Positions 45,795 through 55,167 of a DNA stretch of 64,000 bases are shown here, piece after piece. This DNA is from Pseudoalteromonas nigrifaciens. Lineage in GTDB: Bacteria > Pseudomonadota > Gammaproteobacteria > Enterobacterales > Alteromonadaceae. Positions within the stretch are counted from its first letter, which is position 1; every line of letters starts with the position of its first letter. The position numbers and the translations under genes were made by a program. The stretch covers positions 615,847 through 679,846 of the forward strand of contig NZ_CP011037.1 in NCBI RefSeq assembly GCF_002221505.1. Direction: 5' to 3'. The notes under the pieces were generated by a model that did no database searches, was not told where the DNA came from, and saw only the letters and a program-made list of their open reading frames with translations.

Positions 45795-45835
45795 TTACAT
45801 TTAATTCATGTAATAGTACAAAAACGAAAATAACC
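45795..45835 (+). promoter_or_regulatory. glpK control region: shared 12-mer and a TTACAT/ATGTAA dyad
   Basis: ACGAAAATAACC at 45824-45835 is identical to the element before glpD. Just upstream lies TTACAT-N7-ATGTAA (45795-45813). Both are in the 186-bp gap shared with divergent glpR. Confidence 0.5.
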
Positions 45836-45856
45836 GAATGTTAAAGTGTAAAAATA

Positions 45857-47341
45857 ATGAATAATTATATCCTTTCAATTGATCAAGGTACGACTAGCTC
45901 TCGCAGTGTTTTATTCGATTTAAATGGCAAAGTTGCATATATAGAACAACAAGAATTTGAACAACATTTTCCAAAAGATGGTTATGTTGAGCATAAGCCT
46001 GAGGACATATGGGAGTCTGTTCTTCATACCATTAATGCTGTTATGAAGAACCTAGATCCTGAGCATGATAAAGTTATTGCTATTGGTATTACTAATCAAC
46101 GCGAAACTACAATCGTTTGGGATAAAGTAACCGGTGAACCCATTTATAATGCGATAGTCTGGCAAGATAGGCGTACAACAGAACTATGCGATAGTTTAAG
46201 GCTTGCAGGAAAAGAAGAACTAATTATGCAAAAAACGGGGTTATTAATCGATCCGTATTTTTCTGCGACTAAAATAAATTGGATTTTAGAAAGTTGTCCA
46301 GGCGCTCGTGAAAAAGCAGAAAATGGTGATTTAATTTTTGGTACGGTCGATACTTATTTGTTATGGAAGTTGACAGGCGGAAAAGAACATCGCACAGATG
46401 CAACTAATGCATCGAGAACTATGCTATTTAATATTCATACGCAAGAATGGGATGCCGAACTACTTGAATTACTTGATGTTCCATTAAATATGCTACCAGA
46501 AGTAATGGATTCATCAGATGACTTTGGTATGGCGAGTGAAAAATATTTAGGTTACGAAGTGCCTATTTTAGGTATTGCAGGTGATCAACAGTCAGCACTG
46601 TTTGGCCAAACATGCTTTCAAGCAGGTATGGCTAAAAGTACCTATGGAACAGGGTGCTTTATGATGGTTAATACAGGTGAGCAAGTTCTTCAATCTAAAA
46701 ATAGACTTCTTAGTACTGTCGCCTATCGTTTGAATGGCAAACCAACCTATGCATTAGAGGGCAGTATTTTTATAGCTGGCGCAGCAATTCAATGGCTTAG
46801 AGATGGCTTACAGTTAATTGAAAAAGCAGATGAAACAGAATTACTCGCTATCAATACCTCCCTAGATCATGGAATATATATGGTTCCTGCATTTACTGGT
46901 TTGGGTGCACCATATTGGGATCCAAATGCTCGTGGGGCTATATTTGGATTAACTAGAGATACGGGTATTAAAGAGATAGTAACAGCAGGATTACAGTCTG
47001 TTTGTTTTCAAACTAAAGATCTTCAAAAGGCTATGGAATCAGACGGCGTAAGGCCTCAGGTACTTAGAGTTGATGGTGGTATGGTCATAAATGGATGGCT
47101 TATGCAGTTTTTGTCAGACGTTTTAGGTGCAGAGGTTGACCGTTCAACTATTAGTGAAACGACTGCTTTAGGTGTAGCTTATCTTGCAGGACTCAGGGCT
47201 GGTGTATTCTCATCACTTGAGTCATTGGCAACTAATTGGAATTGTGAAAGACGATTCGAACCTGGCATGACCAAAACAAAACGTGATGAGCTTTATGATG
47301 GCTGGTGTAAATCAGTTAAAAAAGTACAAAGTGAAGGATAA
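45857..47341 (+). CDS. glpK: Glycerol kinase
   Basis: A 494-aa FGGY-family kinase that makes glycerol 3-phosphate from glycerol and ATP. It begins with the phosphate-binding [17 protein letters not shown]. The glycerol-contact segment is [12 protein letters not shown], and [14 protein letters not shown] and [18 protein letters not shown] are family signatures. Length matches E. coli GlpK (about 502 aa). It is followed by the glycerol channel gene after 271 bp, with no terminator recognised between. Confidence 0.96.
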   Translation: MNNYILSIDQGTTSSRSVLFDLNGKVAYIEQQEFEQHFPKDGYVEHKPEDIWESVLHTINAVMKNLDPEHDKVIAIGITNQRETTIVWDKVTGEPIYNAIVWQDRRTTELCDSLRLAGKEELIMQKTGLLIDPYFSATKINWILESCPGAREKAENGDLIFGTVDTYLLWKLTGGKEHRTDATNASRTMLFNIHTQEWDAELLELLDVPLNMLPEVMDSSDDFGMASEKYLGYEVPILGIAGDQQSALFGQTCFQAGMAKSTYGTGCFMMVNTGEQVLQSKNRLLSTVAYRLNGKPTYALEGSIFIAGAAIQWLRDGLQLIEKADETELLAINTSLDHGIYMVPAFTGLGAPYWDPNARGAIFGLTRDTGIKEIVTAGLQSVCFQTKDLQKAMESDGVRPQVLRVDGGMVINGWLMQFLSDVLGAEVDRSTISETTALGVAYLAGLRAGVFSSLESLATNWNCERRFEPGMTKTKRDELYDGWCKSVKKVQSEG

Positions 47342-47612
47342 GTTACTAATTTACCTTTAAATATAAATTCATACCAAACTTGTTTGATTAGAGTTTATGG
47401 ATGTAAGTAAAGTTATTCAAACTCGCAATCATAAACTCTAAGCTCAATAGGATAGTTTTATTAGTGACCATTATAGATGCTTTTAAGGATATCAAGCACT
47501 TTGAATTACAACATTTAAACAAAAATAGTTTCATAGTGTAGATAGTATTCGCTTATAAAAAGACATGTTCATTAAGGTAGATTTAATTTTAGCTTTTAGC
47601 AAGGAATATAAA

Positions 47613-48344
47613 ATGACACCATTTATAGCAGAAATATTAGGAACGGCCCTCTTAATTTTAATTGGAGGAGGTGTAGTTGCTAATAATATTTTAAAAAAAA
47701 CAATAGGTGAAGGAGGAGGGTGGATGGCTGTTACTACAGCTTGGGGTCTTGCTGTATTTATTGGTGTGGTTGTCGCTGGCCCTTATAGTGGAGCACATCT
47801 AAACCCAGCTGTAACATTTAGCTTAGCAGTAGCTGAAAAATTTTCTTGGACTGAAGTCCCTGCTTACATTGCTGCACAATTTATTGGTGCAATGATTGGA
47901 GCTTTTTTAGTTTATGTAATATATAAAGATCACTTTGATGCTACAGATGATGCAGAATTAAAACGAGCAGTCTTTTGTACAGCACCAGCAATACCAAATA
48001 CATTTAGAAATATAATTAGTGAAATTGTAGGTACTTTTGTTTTATTGATTTGTGTATTTTATTTTTCGGCGGCTGAAATCGACAATGGTACTGGGACTAA
48101 AATTGGTTTGGGCTCTATAGGTGCAATTCCAGTTGCTTTTGTTGTGTGGGGAATTGGGCTTTCATTGGGTGGTACAACAGGATATGCAATAAATCCAGCT
48201 AGAGATTTAGGGCCTAGAATTGTACATGCTTTGTTACCGATCAAAGGTAAGATAGATAGTAATTGGAGGTATTCATGGATTCCAGTGTTAGGTCCGACTA
48301 TAGGTGGTACTTTAGCTGCGTTACTTTACACTATTCTTAGTTAA
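47613..48344 (+). CDS. glpF: Glycerol facilitator (MIP family)
   Basis: A 243-aa six-helix channel. The ATG at 47613 has AAGGA 7 bases upstream and starts the first membrane helix (MTPFIAEILGTALLILIGGG); the frame's 16-codon extension is not needed. The two half-helix motifs are SGAHLNPAVTFSLA and GYAINPARDLGPR. The second has the aspartate after NPAR that marks glycerol-permeable aquaglyceroporins. It allows passive glycerol entry, after which GlpK traps it. Confidence 0.95.
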   Translation: MTPFIAEILGTALLILIGGGVVANNILKKTIGEGGGWMAVTTAWGLAVFIGVVVAGPYSGAHLNPAVTFSLAVAEKFSWTEVPAYIAAQFIGAMIGAFLVYVIYKDHFDATDDAELKRAVFCTAPAIPNTFRNIISEIVGTFVLLICVFYFSAAEIDNGTGTKIGLGSIGAIPVAFVVWGIGLSLGGTTGYAINPARDLGPRIVHALLPIKGKIDSNWRYSWIPVLGPTIGGTLAALLYTILS

Positions 48345-48358
48345 TAAAAGTTATAATT

Positions 48359-48399
48359 AAGATCCAGATGCTCTGTATAATACAGGGCATCTGGATCTT
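48359..48399 (+). terminator. Terminator of glpF, 19-bp stem
   Basis: Arms at 48359-48377 and 48381-48399 pair along 19 bp (one G-U) around a 3-nt loop. The T-run is weak, but the stem is unusually long. It marks the right edge of the glycerol island. Confidence 0.75.
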
Positions 48400-48423
48400 A
48401 TACTTATTTATTGCATAGTTATT

Positions 48424-48451
48424 ACAGCCCATAAATTGCGTTATGTTAAAT
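48424..48451 (+). other. dif-like XerC/XerD recombination site
   Basis: A 28-bp site with the dif layout. The right arm TTATGTTAAAT matches the E. coli XerD arm at 11 of 11 bases. The 6-bp centre is ATTGCG. The left arm ACAGCCCATAA matches the XerC arm GGTGCGCATAA at 7 of 11, including all five bases next to the centre. It lies in a gap between convergent units. XerCD would use it to resolve replicon dimers at cell division. Confidence 0.8.
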
Positions 48452-48466
48452 TAGCTTGTTTAAAAG

Positions 48467-48500
48467 AAAGCGAGGGTGATTATTCAAATCAGCTCGCTTT
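48467..48500 (-). terminator. Terminator of the SYLF gene
   Basis: The stem AAAGCGAG / CTCGCTTT is followed on the minus strand by CTTTT. It starts 16 bp from the dif-like site. Confidence 0.65.
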
Positions 48501-48519
48501 TAGGAGAGTAATTTAGGGG

Positions 48520-49083
48520 TTAATTAAGCTCGGAGTCGACCCAAAACTTAGTACCTTTTAATACTGCTTGTAGTGCAAGGCCGCTTTCGGTCAAAGAATA
48601 CACAGTAACTTGGTCTGCTATTGCTTCGGCAACTAATGCACCGCCTTTTTCTTTATATTTAGCTGCTGCATCTGCGTTTCCGCCAAATGCCCAACCGTGT
48701 TCAATAAATCTGTTTAGTGCCGCTTGGTTATGAAAAACCATAACAACGTTAAAGTCTTTAACACCTAAACCTAGGCCTAAACCGGCTTCGCCCATATTCA
48801 TGTATGTAGATTTACCCGTTAGGTTATTTTTAATAACACCATAACCACCACCAAAACTAGCTAAAACAACATTGACGTTGGCATTATCAAAAACAGCATA
48901 ACCTGCAGAGTTAGCAATTTGCTTTTTAACATCTGGTTTTATCGTGTAAAGTTTACTTAATGTATTTGATTCCATGCTATGCACTAATGCACGTTTTTCG
49001 CTTGGTGAGGCGCTGCCTGTTGTTGCACAACCTGTGAGCGCAAGTGTAAATACGACCATACTTAGCAAAATAAATCTTTTCAT
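48520..49083 (-). CDS. SYLF (YSC84) domain lipoprotein
   Basis: A 187-aa envelope protein with a lipoprotein signal (lipobox LTGC at about residues 16-19). The SYLF domain follows with AGYAVFDNANVNVVLASFGGGYGV and GEAGLGLGLGVKDFNVVMVFHN. SYLF domains bind phospholipids in other organisms. The bacterial role is unclear. It is the gene just right of the dif-like site. Confidence 0.88.
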   Translation of the reverse strand: MKRFILLSMVVFTLALTGCATTGSASPSEKRALVHSMESNTLSKLYTIKPDVKKQIANSAGYAVFDNANVNVVLASFGGGYGVIKNNLTGKSTYMNMGEAGLGLGLGVKDFNVVMVFHNQAALNRFIEHGWAFGGNADAAAKYKEKGGALVAEAIADQVTVYSLTESGLALQAVLKGTKFWVDSELN

Positions 49084-49221
49084 GAATTTTCCTTAAATAA
49101 CATTTATAACTAGCAAGTATATAATTACAAAATAATAGAATCTATTTATGTCCAATACTAGACAGTATCGGACTTTATGGTTAATCTATAAGTCTATTAT
49201 TTTATTGAATATTTTATTACT

Positions 49222-50433
49222 ATGCTAGTTGCTTTGGTTGATACGTTAAAACAATTGAGATATCAAATTGCTCATCTTGAAGATAATACTTTAAATTCAG
49301 AATATCCAGAACTGGCTACCTTTATACAGCAAGTTGGCTTGACTGTAACTGAATCAAAACAAGATCTTACCTTCTTATACCAGTTTTTATATGTTTATGG
49401 TCGCAAATCGGAAGCAACCTATAGTCGGTTTAGAAGTGAGCTTGAACGTTTTTATTTATGGGCATGGTTAGTGGCTGAAAAATCAGTATTTGATTTAAAG
49501 CGCGAAGATATTGAAGGTTATGTAGATTTTGTTGTTGAACCAGATAAAGCTTGGGCTACAACATCAGTACAATGGCGTTATAAAGACGAGCAAGGTATTC
49601 GTCGTTTAAATACAAATTGGCGCCCTTTCATCCAAAAAGAATCAATTGCTAGCCAACAAACATTATCGGCAATGTTTACTGCACTTAACGTATTTTATAA
49701 ATTTGCTATTTTAGAAGAAAAAACCTTTGCCAATTTTGTGCCTGTAGTAAAAAAGAATAGTCCCTATTTAGTGGTTCAATCGCAAATACAGATCCCCGAT
49801 ACGCTAAGCGATATACAATGGGAATATGTGTTTGGGGTAACGCGCGACTTATGTGAGCAACAACCGGATCTAGAAAGAAATTTATTTACTCTGGCATGTT
49901 TAAAAGGATTATATTTACGGATCTCCGAATTGTCAGAGCGGCCACAATGGTCGCCCGTTATGTCGCATTTTTGGCAAGACAACGATGGCTTTTGGTTTTT
50001 GCGTATTATGGGTAAAGGTAATAAATTACGAGATGTAACTCTAAGCGATGATTTTGTTGAATATTTAAAACGCTACCGACTTTATCGTGGTTTACCTGCC
50101 CTACCACGCGTTGATGAATCTGAACCTTTGGTGCATAAAATCCGTGGCCAAGGTGGCATGACAGTTAGGCAAATACGACGTTTGGTACAACAAAGTTTTG
50201 ATTTAGCTCAGCAATCTTTACTTGATGATGGTTTTAAAGATGACTCTGAACAACTTGAAGCAGCAACCGCACATTGGCTTAGACATACAGGTGCAACACA
50301 CGATGCGCAAACACGACCACTCAAACATTTATCTGAAGATTTAGGACACGCAAAAATAGCAACTACAGACCAAATTTATATTCAAACAAATATAAAAGAA
50401 CGTGCAAAATCTGGTTTAAAAAGGAAAATATAA
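49222..50433 (+). CDS. Tyrosine recombinase/integrase near the dif-like site
   Basis: A 403-aa tyrosine recombinase. The N-terminal SAM-like DNA-binding part spans about residues 40-180. All catalytic residues can be placed: the first arginine in LYLRISELSER, the lysine in MGKGNKLRDVTL, HWLRHTGATH, the LGH of DLGHAKIATTDQ and the tyrosine in IYIQTN. It is about 100 residues longer than XerC or XerD. No integrated element surrounds it. It overlaps the antiporter gene by one base, which is unusual for a phage-type integrase. Start codon lacks a strong ribosome site. Substrate site unknown. Confidence 0.88.
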   Translation: MLVALVDTLKQLRYQIAHLEDNTLNSEYPELATFIQQVGLTVTESKQDLTFLYQFLYVYGRKSEATYSRFRSELERFYLWAWLVAEKSVFDLKREDIEGYVDFVVEPDKAWATTSVQWRYKDEQGIRRLNTNWRPFIQKESIASQQTLSAMFTALNVFYKFAILEEKTFANFVPVVKKNSPYLVVQSQIQIPDTLSDIQWEYVFGVTRDLCEQQPDLERNLFTLACLKGLYLRISELSERPQWSPVMSHFWQDNDGFWFLRIMGKGNKLRDVTLSDDFVEYLKRYRLYRGLPALPRVDESEPLVHKIRGQGGMTVRQIRRLVQQSFDLAQQSLLDDGFKDDSEQLEAATAHWLRHTGATHDAQTRPLKHLSEDLGHAKIATTDQIYIQTNIKERAKSGLKRKI

Positions 50434-51626
50434 TGGAATATTTAGTTATTACTTTTATTGGCAGTTTGTTTTTAATTTATTCATTAACAATCCGGCAATT
50501 AGAAAGAACCGAAATCACTGGCCCAATGTTTTTTGTGATTGGAGGAATAGCACTTGCCTGTTTTATACCTGAGGAAGTTGAACAATTAAAAAATGGTGGA
50601 GCTTATATATTACCTTTAATTGAATTAACTTTAAGTTTGTTTTTATTTACCGACGCTACAAAAACAAAACTAAGCGTTTTAAAACATAGTTATCAGTACC
50701 CAAGTTTATTATTATTTGTTGCCCTACCCCTTACCTTGTTGTTAGGTATTGGTACTGCATTATTTTTATTTGCAGAGTTAACACTTATTCAAGCTGCATT
50801 ATTAGCAATTATTTTAACACCAACCGATGCAGCACTCAGTAAAGGACTATTAGAAAGTACACAAGTGCCCGAAAATATCCGCGAAGGAATAAATACTGAA
50901 AGTGGTTTAAATGATGGTTTATGTGTACCTGTATTTTTAATTTTTTTGTTATTAGCTAATAACCCCGAGCTTGGGATCACAGCTTCACAAACTATGATTA
51001 TTTTTACTCGGGAACTTGGTATAGCGCTATTAATTGCAATTGCGAGTGTTGCGATATTTATTCCTACTTTAAACTTTGCTATGCAACGCCATTATTTTGC
51101 ACAAAAAACCAGTCCTTTTTTGCTGGTAGGTTTTGCAATGGCGATATTTTCTATTACACAGTATTTTCATAGTAGTGGTTTTATTGCCGTGTTTGTAGCA
51201 GGTTTATTGTTTGACCGGTTTTCTCCAGAATCGATACGTTGTGAAATTGTTGAAGACTCAGAGCACATAGCCGATTTTGCTGCATTATTAATTTGGTGTT
51301 TATTTGGTTTTGTAAGTGCCTATTTGGTTTTACCAAAACTCAGTTTTGAAATAATCATTTATGCTTTACTTAGTGCAACTTTGATCAGAATAATTCCGGT
51401 TATGTTGTCACTGCAATTTACTGCACTGAATATAAAAGAGCGATTTACTTTTGCTTGGTTTGGACCAAGAGGACTCGCATCGATAGTATTTACGTTAATG
51501 GTAATTGATACTCAAATAGAAAATAAATATCAGATTGCAACTATTGCTATGACCACTATTTTATTTAGTGTATTTATTCATGGTATAACTACTAAGCCAA
51601 TTGCAGATAGTTTTGCTAGAAAGTAA
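50433..51626 (+). CDS. Cation:proton antiporter (CPA1/NhaP type)
   Basis: A 397-aa membrane protein with about 12 helices. Typical CPA1 segments are ILTPTDAALSKGLLES and NTESGLNDGLCVPVFLIFLLL, which carry the ion-binding aspartates, and FAWFGPRGLASIVFTLMV near the end. It likely exchanges sodium or potassium for protons. Its ATG overlaps the recombinase stop (TAATG), so the two are translationally coupled. Confidence 0.9.
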   Translation: MEYLVITFIGSLFLIYSLTIRQLERTEITGPMFFVIGGIALACFIPEEVEQLKNGGAYILPLIELTLSLFLFTDATKTKLSVLKHSYQYPSLLLFVALPLTLLLGIGTALFLFAELTLIQAALLAIILTPTDAALSKGLLESTQVPENIREGINTESGLNDGLCVPVFLIFLLLANNPELGITASQTMIIFTRELGIALLIAIASVAIFIPTLNFAMQRHYFAQKTSPFLLVGFAMAIFSITQYFHSSGFIAVFVAGLLFDRFSPESIRCEIVEDSEHIADFAALLIWCLFGFVSAYLVLPKLSFEIIIYALLSATLIRIIPVMLSLQFTALNIKERFTFAWFGPRGLASIVFTLMVIDTQIENKYQIATIAMTTILFSVFIHGITTKPIADSFARK

Positions 51627-51631
51627 AAAGT

Positions 51632-51669
51632 AAAAATGCGTAATTTTATTTATAAAGTTACGCATTTTT
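51632..51669. terminator. Bidirectional terminator between antiporter and ydiJ
   Basis: Arms AAAAATGCGTAA and TTACGCATTTTT with an AT-rich loop. Confidence 0.9.
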
Positions 51670-51687
51670 TAATCAGCCTAATAAAGT

Positions 51688-54600
51688 TTAATTGCTAAGT
51701 AGGTGTGCAAGTAACTCAATTGGATGTTTAGGTTTAAATTTTTCATATCGTTTAACTTGGCTACGACAAGAAAATCCTGTTGATAACAGTTGCTCGGGTT
51801 TATTTTTATCTACAATAGGTTTCCAACTCATTTCGTATAGTGCGCGCGAGTTGTTTTGGTTTTGTGCTTCATGACCATAAGTACCCGCCATGCCGCAACA
51901 ACCAGTACTGGTTGTTTTTAATGTTAAGCCAATATCGCTAAAAATATTTTGCCAAACACTCGCAGCTTTTGGTAAGGCAGTAGTTTCGGTACAGTGGCTT
52001 AATAAAGTAAATTCAGTATTAGTATTAGTATTTTGTTTTGTTTTTAATTGCGTAAACGACTGAGTTTGTAACCACTCGTGAGCAAGTTGCACATGGAAAT
52101 CACCACGATTATTTTCTAAAATTGTATTGTACTCATCGCGGTAACACATAACTAATGAAGCATCTAAACCAACCAGTGGCGCATTAATATCGTTAAGTTT
52201 ATTTAAAAACTCCGCAGCGTTTTTTGCTGTTACTTTAAACTCATGCAAAAACCCTTTTACATGTTGTGGTTTTCCATTGGGTTTAAAAGGTAATAACATT
52301 GGCTTTTTGCCGAGCTGAGTAATAAGCGTAATAAAACTCTCTACTAATTCTGCTTCATAAAAACTAGTGAATGGGTCTTGTACTATTAATACATATTCGT
52401 TTTGTTGCTCAGCACTTAATTTATTTAGTAATTCAAAATTAAAAGTATGAGCTTTGTTTACTCGACTAGTTAGTGCGGGAATACTTAATTGTGGTGTATT
52501 TACATAACCCACGGTTTTTTTAATTATGTTACTAACTAGGTCTGTACTTACTATAGGATTAATAATACGTGCAAATTTAGCCATTAATGGCGCACTAACT
52601 TCTATATTACCCACTAGGTAATCTTTGAGTGGACGTGCGTAGTAACTATGATAATAATTTAAAAAACGCGAACGAAAAGTAGGTACATCTACTTTAATTG
52701 GGCAAGCAGTAGTACATGCTTTACAGGCTAAGCACTCGTCCATCGAAGCTTTAACTTCGTGAGAAAAGTCGTAAATGCCTTTGTTTTTTTCACGGCTGTG
52801 AACAAAACGTTCCCACCAGGTAATTACTTCGCCTTTATTAAGTTGCTTTTCGACCTCAAGTAAATCTACATTTTTTGCTTCTTGCAGGCGCAACCATTCG
52901 CGCATTAAACTTGCGCGGCCTTTAGGTGAATGTCGGCGATCGCCGGTTACTTTATACGACGGACACATTGGTGAGTTTTCATCGTAGTTAAAGCATATTC
53001 CGTTACCGTTACAAGTCATGGCATTATTAAAACTTGTTTTTACATCAATAGATATTTGTTTATCGAACCATGAACGTTTTTGTCCATCAACACTAACTAG
53101 TGAGTCTTCACTATCGATAGGTGTGCATATTTTACCTGGGTTTATTCGGTTGTTTGGATCAAATGCAGTTTTTATTTTACGTAACTGAGTAAATAAGTGT
53201 TCGCCAAAAAACGCTGGGCCATATTCGCTACGATACCCTTTACCGTGTTCGCCCCACATTAAACCACCGTATTTAGCGGTGAGTTTTACCACTTCATCTG
53301 AAATAACACGCAACAGTTTTTCTTGTTCTGGGTCACACATATCGAGCGCGGGCCTAACATGTAAAACTCCAGCGTCAACATGGCCAAACATTCCATATTG
53401 TAAATTATGGCTGTCGAGTAATGCTCTAAACTCTACTATATAATCAGCTAAGTTTTCAGGTGGTACCGCGGTGTCTTCTGCAAAGGCGAGTGGTTTTTGG
53501 CTGCCTTTTACATTACCTAAAAGCCCGACTGACTTTTTACGCATGGCGTAAATTTTTAAAATATCACTTTTATTACTGGTTAGCTGGTAACCAATAACAC
53601 CATTAGTTTGCTGTGCCACGCACTGATCTAATAGTTTGCACAAAGTGTCTACTTTGTCTTTTATATCCTCTGGTGATACAGCATTAAACTCAACCATGTT
53701 GAGCCCTTGCATATCTTTATTAGGAATATCGGTTATTAAGTCCGATACTGAATGCCAAATAATATCTTGGCGTGCTAAGTTTAAAACTTTGCTATCGACA
53801 GTTTCAACTGAGGTTGCTCTCGCAGCTACCAAAAATGGTGAATGACGTAGTGCAGAATCAAAACTATCATACTTAATATTAATTAAAGTTTTAAATTCAG
53901 CAATGGGGGTTAGCTTTAATTTAGCCTCGGTAACTATACCTAATGATCCTTCAGAGCCGGTAATTAAACGGCTCATATCAAAAGTTTGTAAGTCATCACT
54001 TAGCACATGCTCTAGGTCATATCCGGTTAAAAAGCGGTTTAATCTAGGGAATTTAGCTAATACCGCTTCTCGCTCATTTAGTGCAATATCTAAAACGGTT
54101 TTGTATAAATGACCAACTAATGTGTCTTGCTCTGCGATTACCTTTGCTTTCTCTGTATCAATAGCTGCAGTACACATAGGTGTGCCATCGACCAAATAAG
54201 TTGTTAGCCCTAAAACATGGTCACTCGTTTTACCGTAAACTAGCGAGCCTTGACCCGAAGCATCAGTGCTGATCATACCGCCAATGGTTGCTCTATTACT
54301 GGTAGATAAGTCGGGTGAAAAGAAAAACCCATAAGGTTTTAAAAAGTCATTAAGCTGATCTTTTATTACCCCAGTTTGTACACGCACCCAGCCTTCTTGC
54401 GTGTTTATTTCGAGTATTTCACGCATGTATCGTGATATATCGACAATAATACCAGGGGTTAATGATTGCCCGTTAGTCCCAGTGCCGCCGCCGCGCGGAC
54501 CAAATGTTAACGATAAAAAGGGGGCGCGAGATGCTGTTTGCAACGCAAGTTGAATATCTTTTTCGGTTTTAGGAAAGATAACACCTTGCGGTAGCTCTTG

Positions 54601-54744
54601 GTAAATACTGTTATCGGTTGAAGCTGTTATGCGGGTTGCATAACTTGCGTCAGTGTCTCCAGTAAATCCTTGATTTTTAATGGTACTTAAGTAATTTGCG
54701 ACAACTTCTGTCGCGGCATCTTGCTGTGTAATAGTTGCTATCAT
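51688..54744 (-). CDS. ydiJ: YdiJ-like FAD/iron-sulfur dehydrogenase
   Basis: A 1018-aa two-part enzyme. The N-terminal half is a VAO/PCMH-type FAD domain (SLTFGPRGGGTGTNGQS, LITGSEGSLGIVTEAKL) with the FAD-oxidase C-terminal domain up to about residue 540. The second half has a ferredoxin-type cluster motif (MDECLACKACTTACPIKVDVP) and a CCG-type C-terminal domain (TSTGCCGMAGTYGHE). E. coli YdiJ oxidises D-2-hydroxyglutarate. Its length fits that family (1018 aa in E. coli). It is monocistronic. Confidence 0.9.
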   Translation of the reverse strand: MIATITQQDAATEVVANYLSTIKNQGFTGDTDASYATRITASTDNSIYQELPQGVIFPKTEKDIQLALQTASRAPFLSLTFGPRGGGTGTNGQSLTPGIIVDISRYMREILEINTQEGWVRVQTGVIKDQLNDFLKPYGFFFSPDLSTSNRATIGGMISTDASGQGSLVYGKTSDHVLGLTTYLVDGTPMCTAAIDTEKAKVIAEQDTLVGHLYKTVLDIALNEREAVLAKFPRLNRFLTGYDLEHVLSDDLQTFDMSRLITGSEGSLGIVTEAKLKLTPIAEFKTLINIKYDSFDSALRHSPFLVAARATSVETVDSKVLNLARQDIIWHSVSDLITDIPNKDMQGLNMVEFNAVSPEDIKDKVDTLCKLLDQCVAQQTNGVIGYQLTSNKSDILKIYAMRKKSVGLLGNVKGSQKPLAFAEDTAVPPENLADYIVEFRALLDSHNLQYGMFGHVDAGVLHVRPALDMCDPEQEKLLRVISDEVVKLTAKYGGLMWGEHGKGYRSEYGPAFFGEHLFTQLRKIKTAFDPNNRINPGKICTPIDSEDSLVSVDGQKRSWFDKQISIDVKTSFNNAMTCNGNGICFNYDENSPMCPSYKVTGDRRHSPKGRASLMREWLRLQEAKNVDLLEVEKQLNKGEVITWWERFVHSREKNKGIYDFSHEVKASMDECLACKACTTACPIKVDVPTFRSRFLNYYHSYYARPLKDYLVGNIEVSAPLMAKFARIINPIVSTDLVSNIIKKTVGYVNTPQLSIPALTSRVNKAHTFNFELLNKLSAEQQNEYVLIVQDPFTSFYEAELVESFITLITQLGKKPMLLPFKPNGKPQHVKGFLHEFKVTAKNAAEFLNKLNDINAPLVGLDASLVMCYRDEYNTILENNRGDFHVQLAHEWLQTQSFTQLKTKQNTNTNTEFTLLSHCTETTALPKAASVWQNIFSDIGLTLKTTSTGCCGMAGTYGHEAQNQNNSRALYEMSWKPIVDKNKPEQLLSTGFSCRSQVKRYEKFKPKHPIELLAHLLSN

Positions 54745-54891
54745 GACGGCGATATTTTAAGGCATTTGATTAATTATATCATGCTGCGGGGTAATAGAAA
54801 TTGAAGATTTTACAGTTTGTAACACTCTTTTAATCGATTTTATTCGCACTGCAATTATACTCAAGTTAACAGTTACTAGGGGGCTTTAACT

Positions 54892-55101
54892 ATGAAAAAA
54901 ATACTATTACTTTTAGCCGGTGTATTGTGCATGTTACTGGGTTTATTTTTTGCGATTGTACCTGGACCATCGTTAATATTTTTTATGGCGGGGTTATTGT
55001 GTTTTTCTTTTGACTACCCAAAAGCAAGGCATTATTTGAGACTTTGTCAAAAAGCGTTAACAAAATCGTGCCGATATTTAGATAAAAAATTAGCTCGTTA
55101 A
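54892..55101 (+). CDS. Small membrane protein, PGPGW-like
   Basis: A 69-aa protein with two closely spaced membrane helices (about residues 3-21 and 27-43) joined by VPGPS, similar to the PGPGW family turn. The C-terminal tail is basic and probably cytoplasmic. Function unknown. It lies in a 423-bp gap between ydiJ and ppsA. Confidence 0.7.
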   Translation: MKKILLLLAGVLCMLLGLFFAIVPGPSLIFFMAGLLCFSFDYPKARHYLRLCQKALTKSCRYLDKKLAR

Positions 55102-55125
55102 AACTTTGTTTTAAATTACACAAAC

Positions 55126-55153
55126 AAAAATGCCAGCAAAAGCTGGCATTTTT
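55126..55153. terminator. Bidirectional terminator between the small membrane gene and ppsA
   Basis: Arms AAAAATGCCAGC and GCTGGCATTTTT with an AAAA loop. Confidence 0.92.
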
Positions 55154-55167
55154 ATTAAACAAAGTAA

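Noticed and set aside
49222..50433. The recombinase taken as the integrase of a prophage or genomic island
   Set aside because: No phage genes, tRNA target, flanking direct repeats or other mobility genes are visible, and its neighbours look like chromosomal genes.
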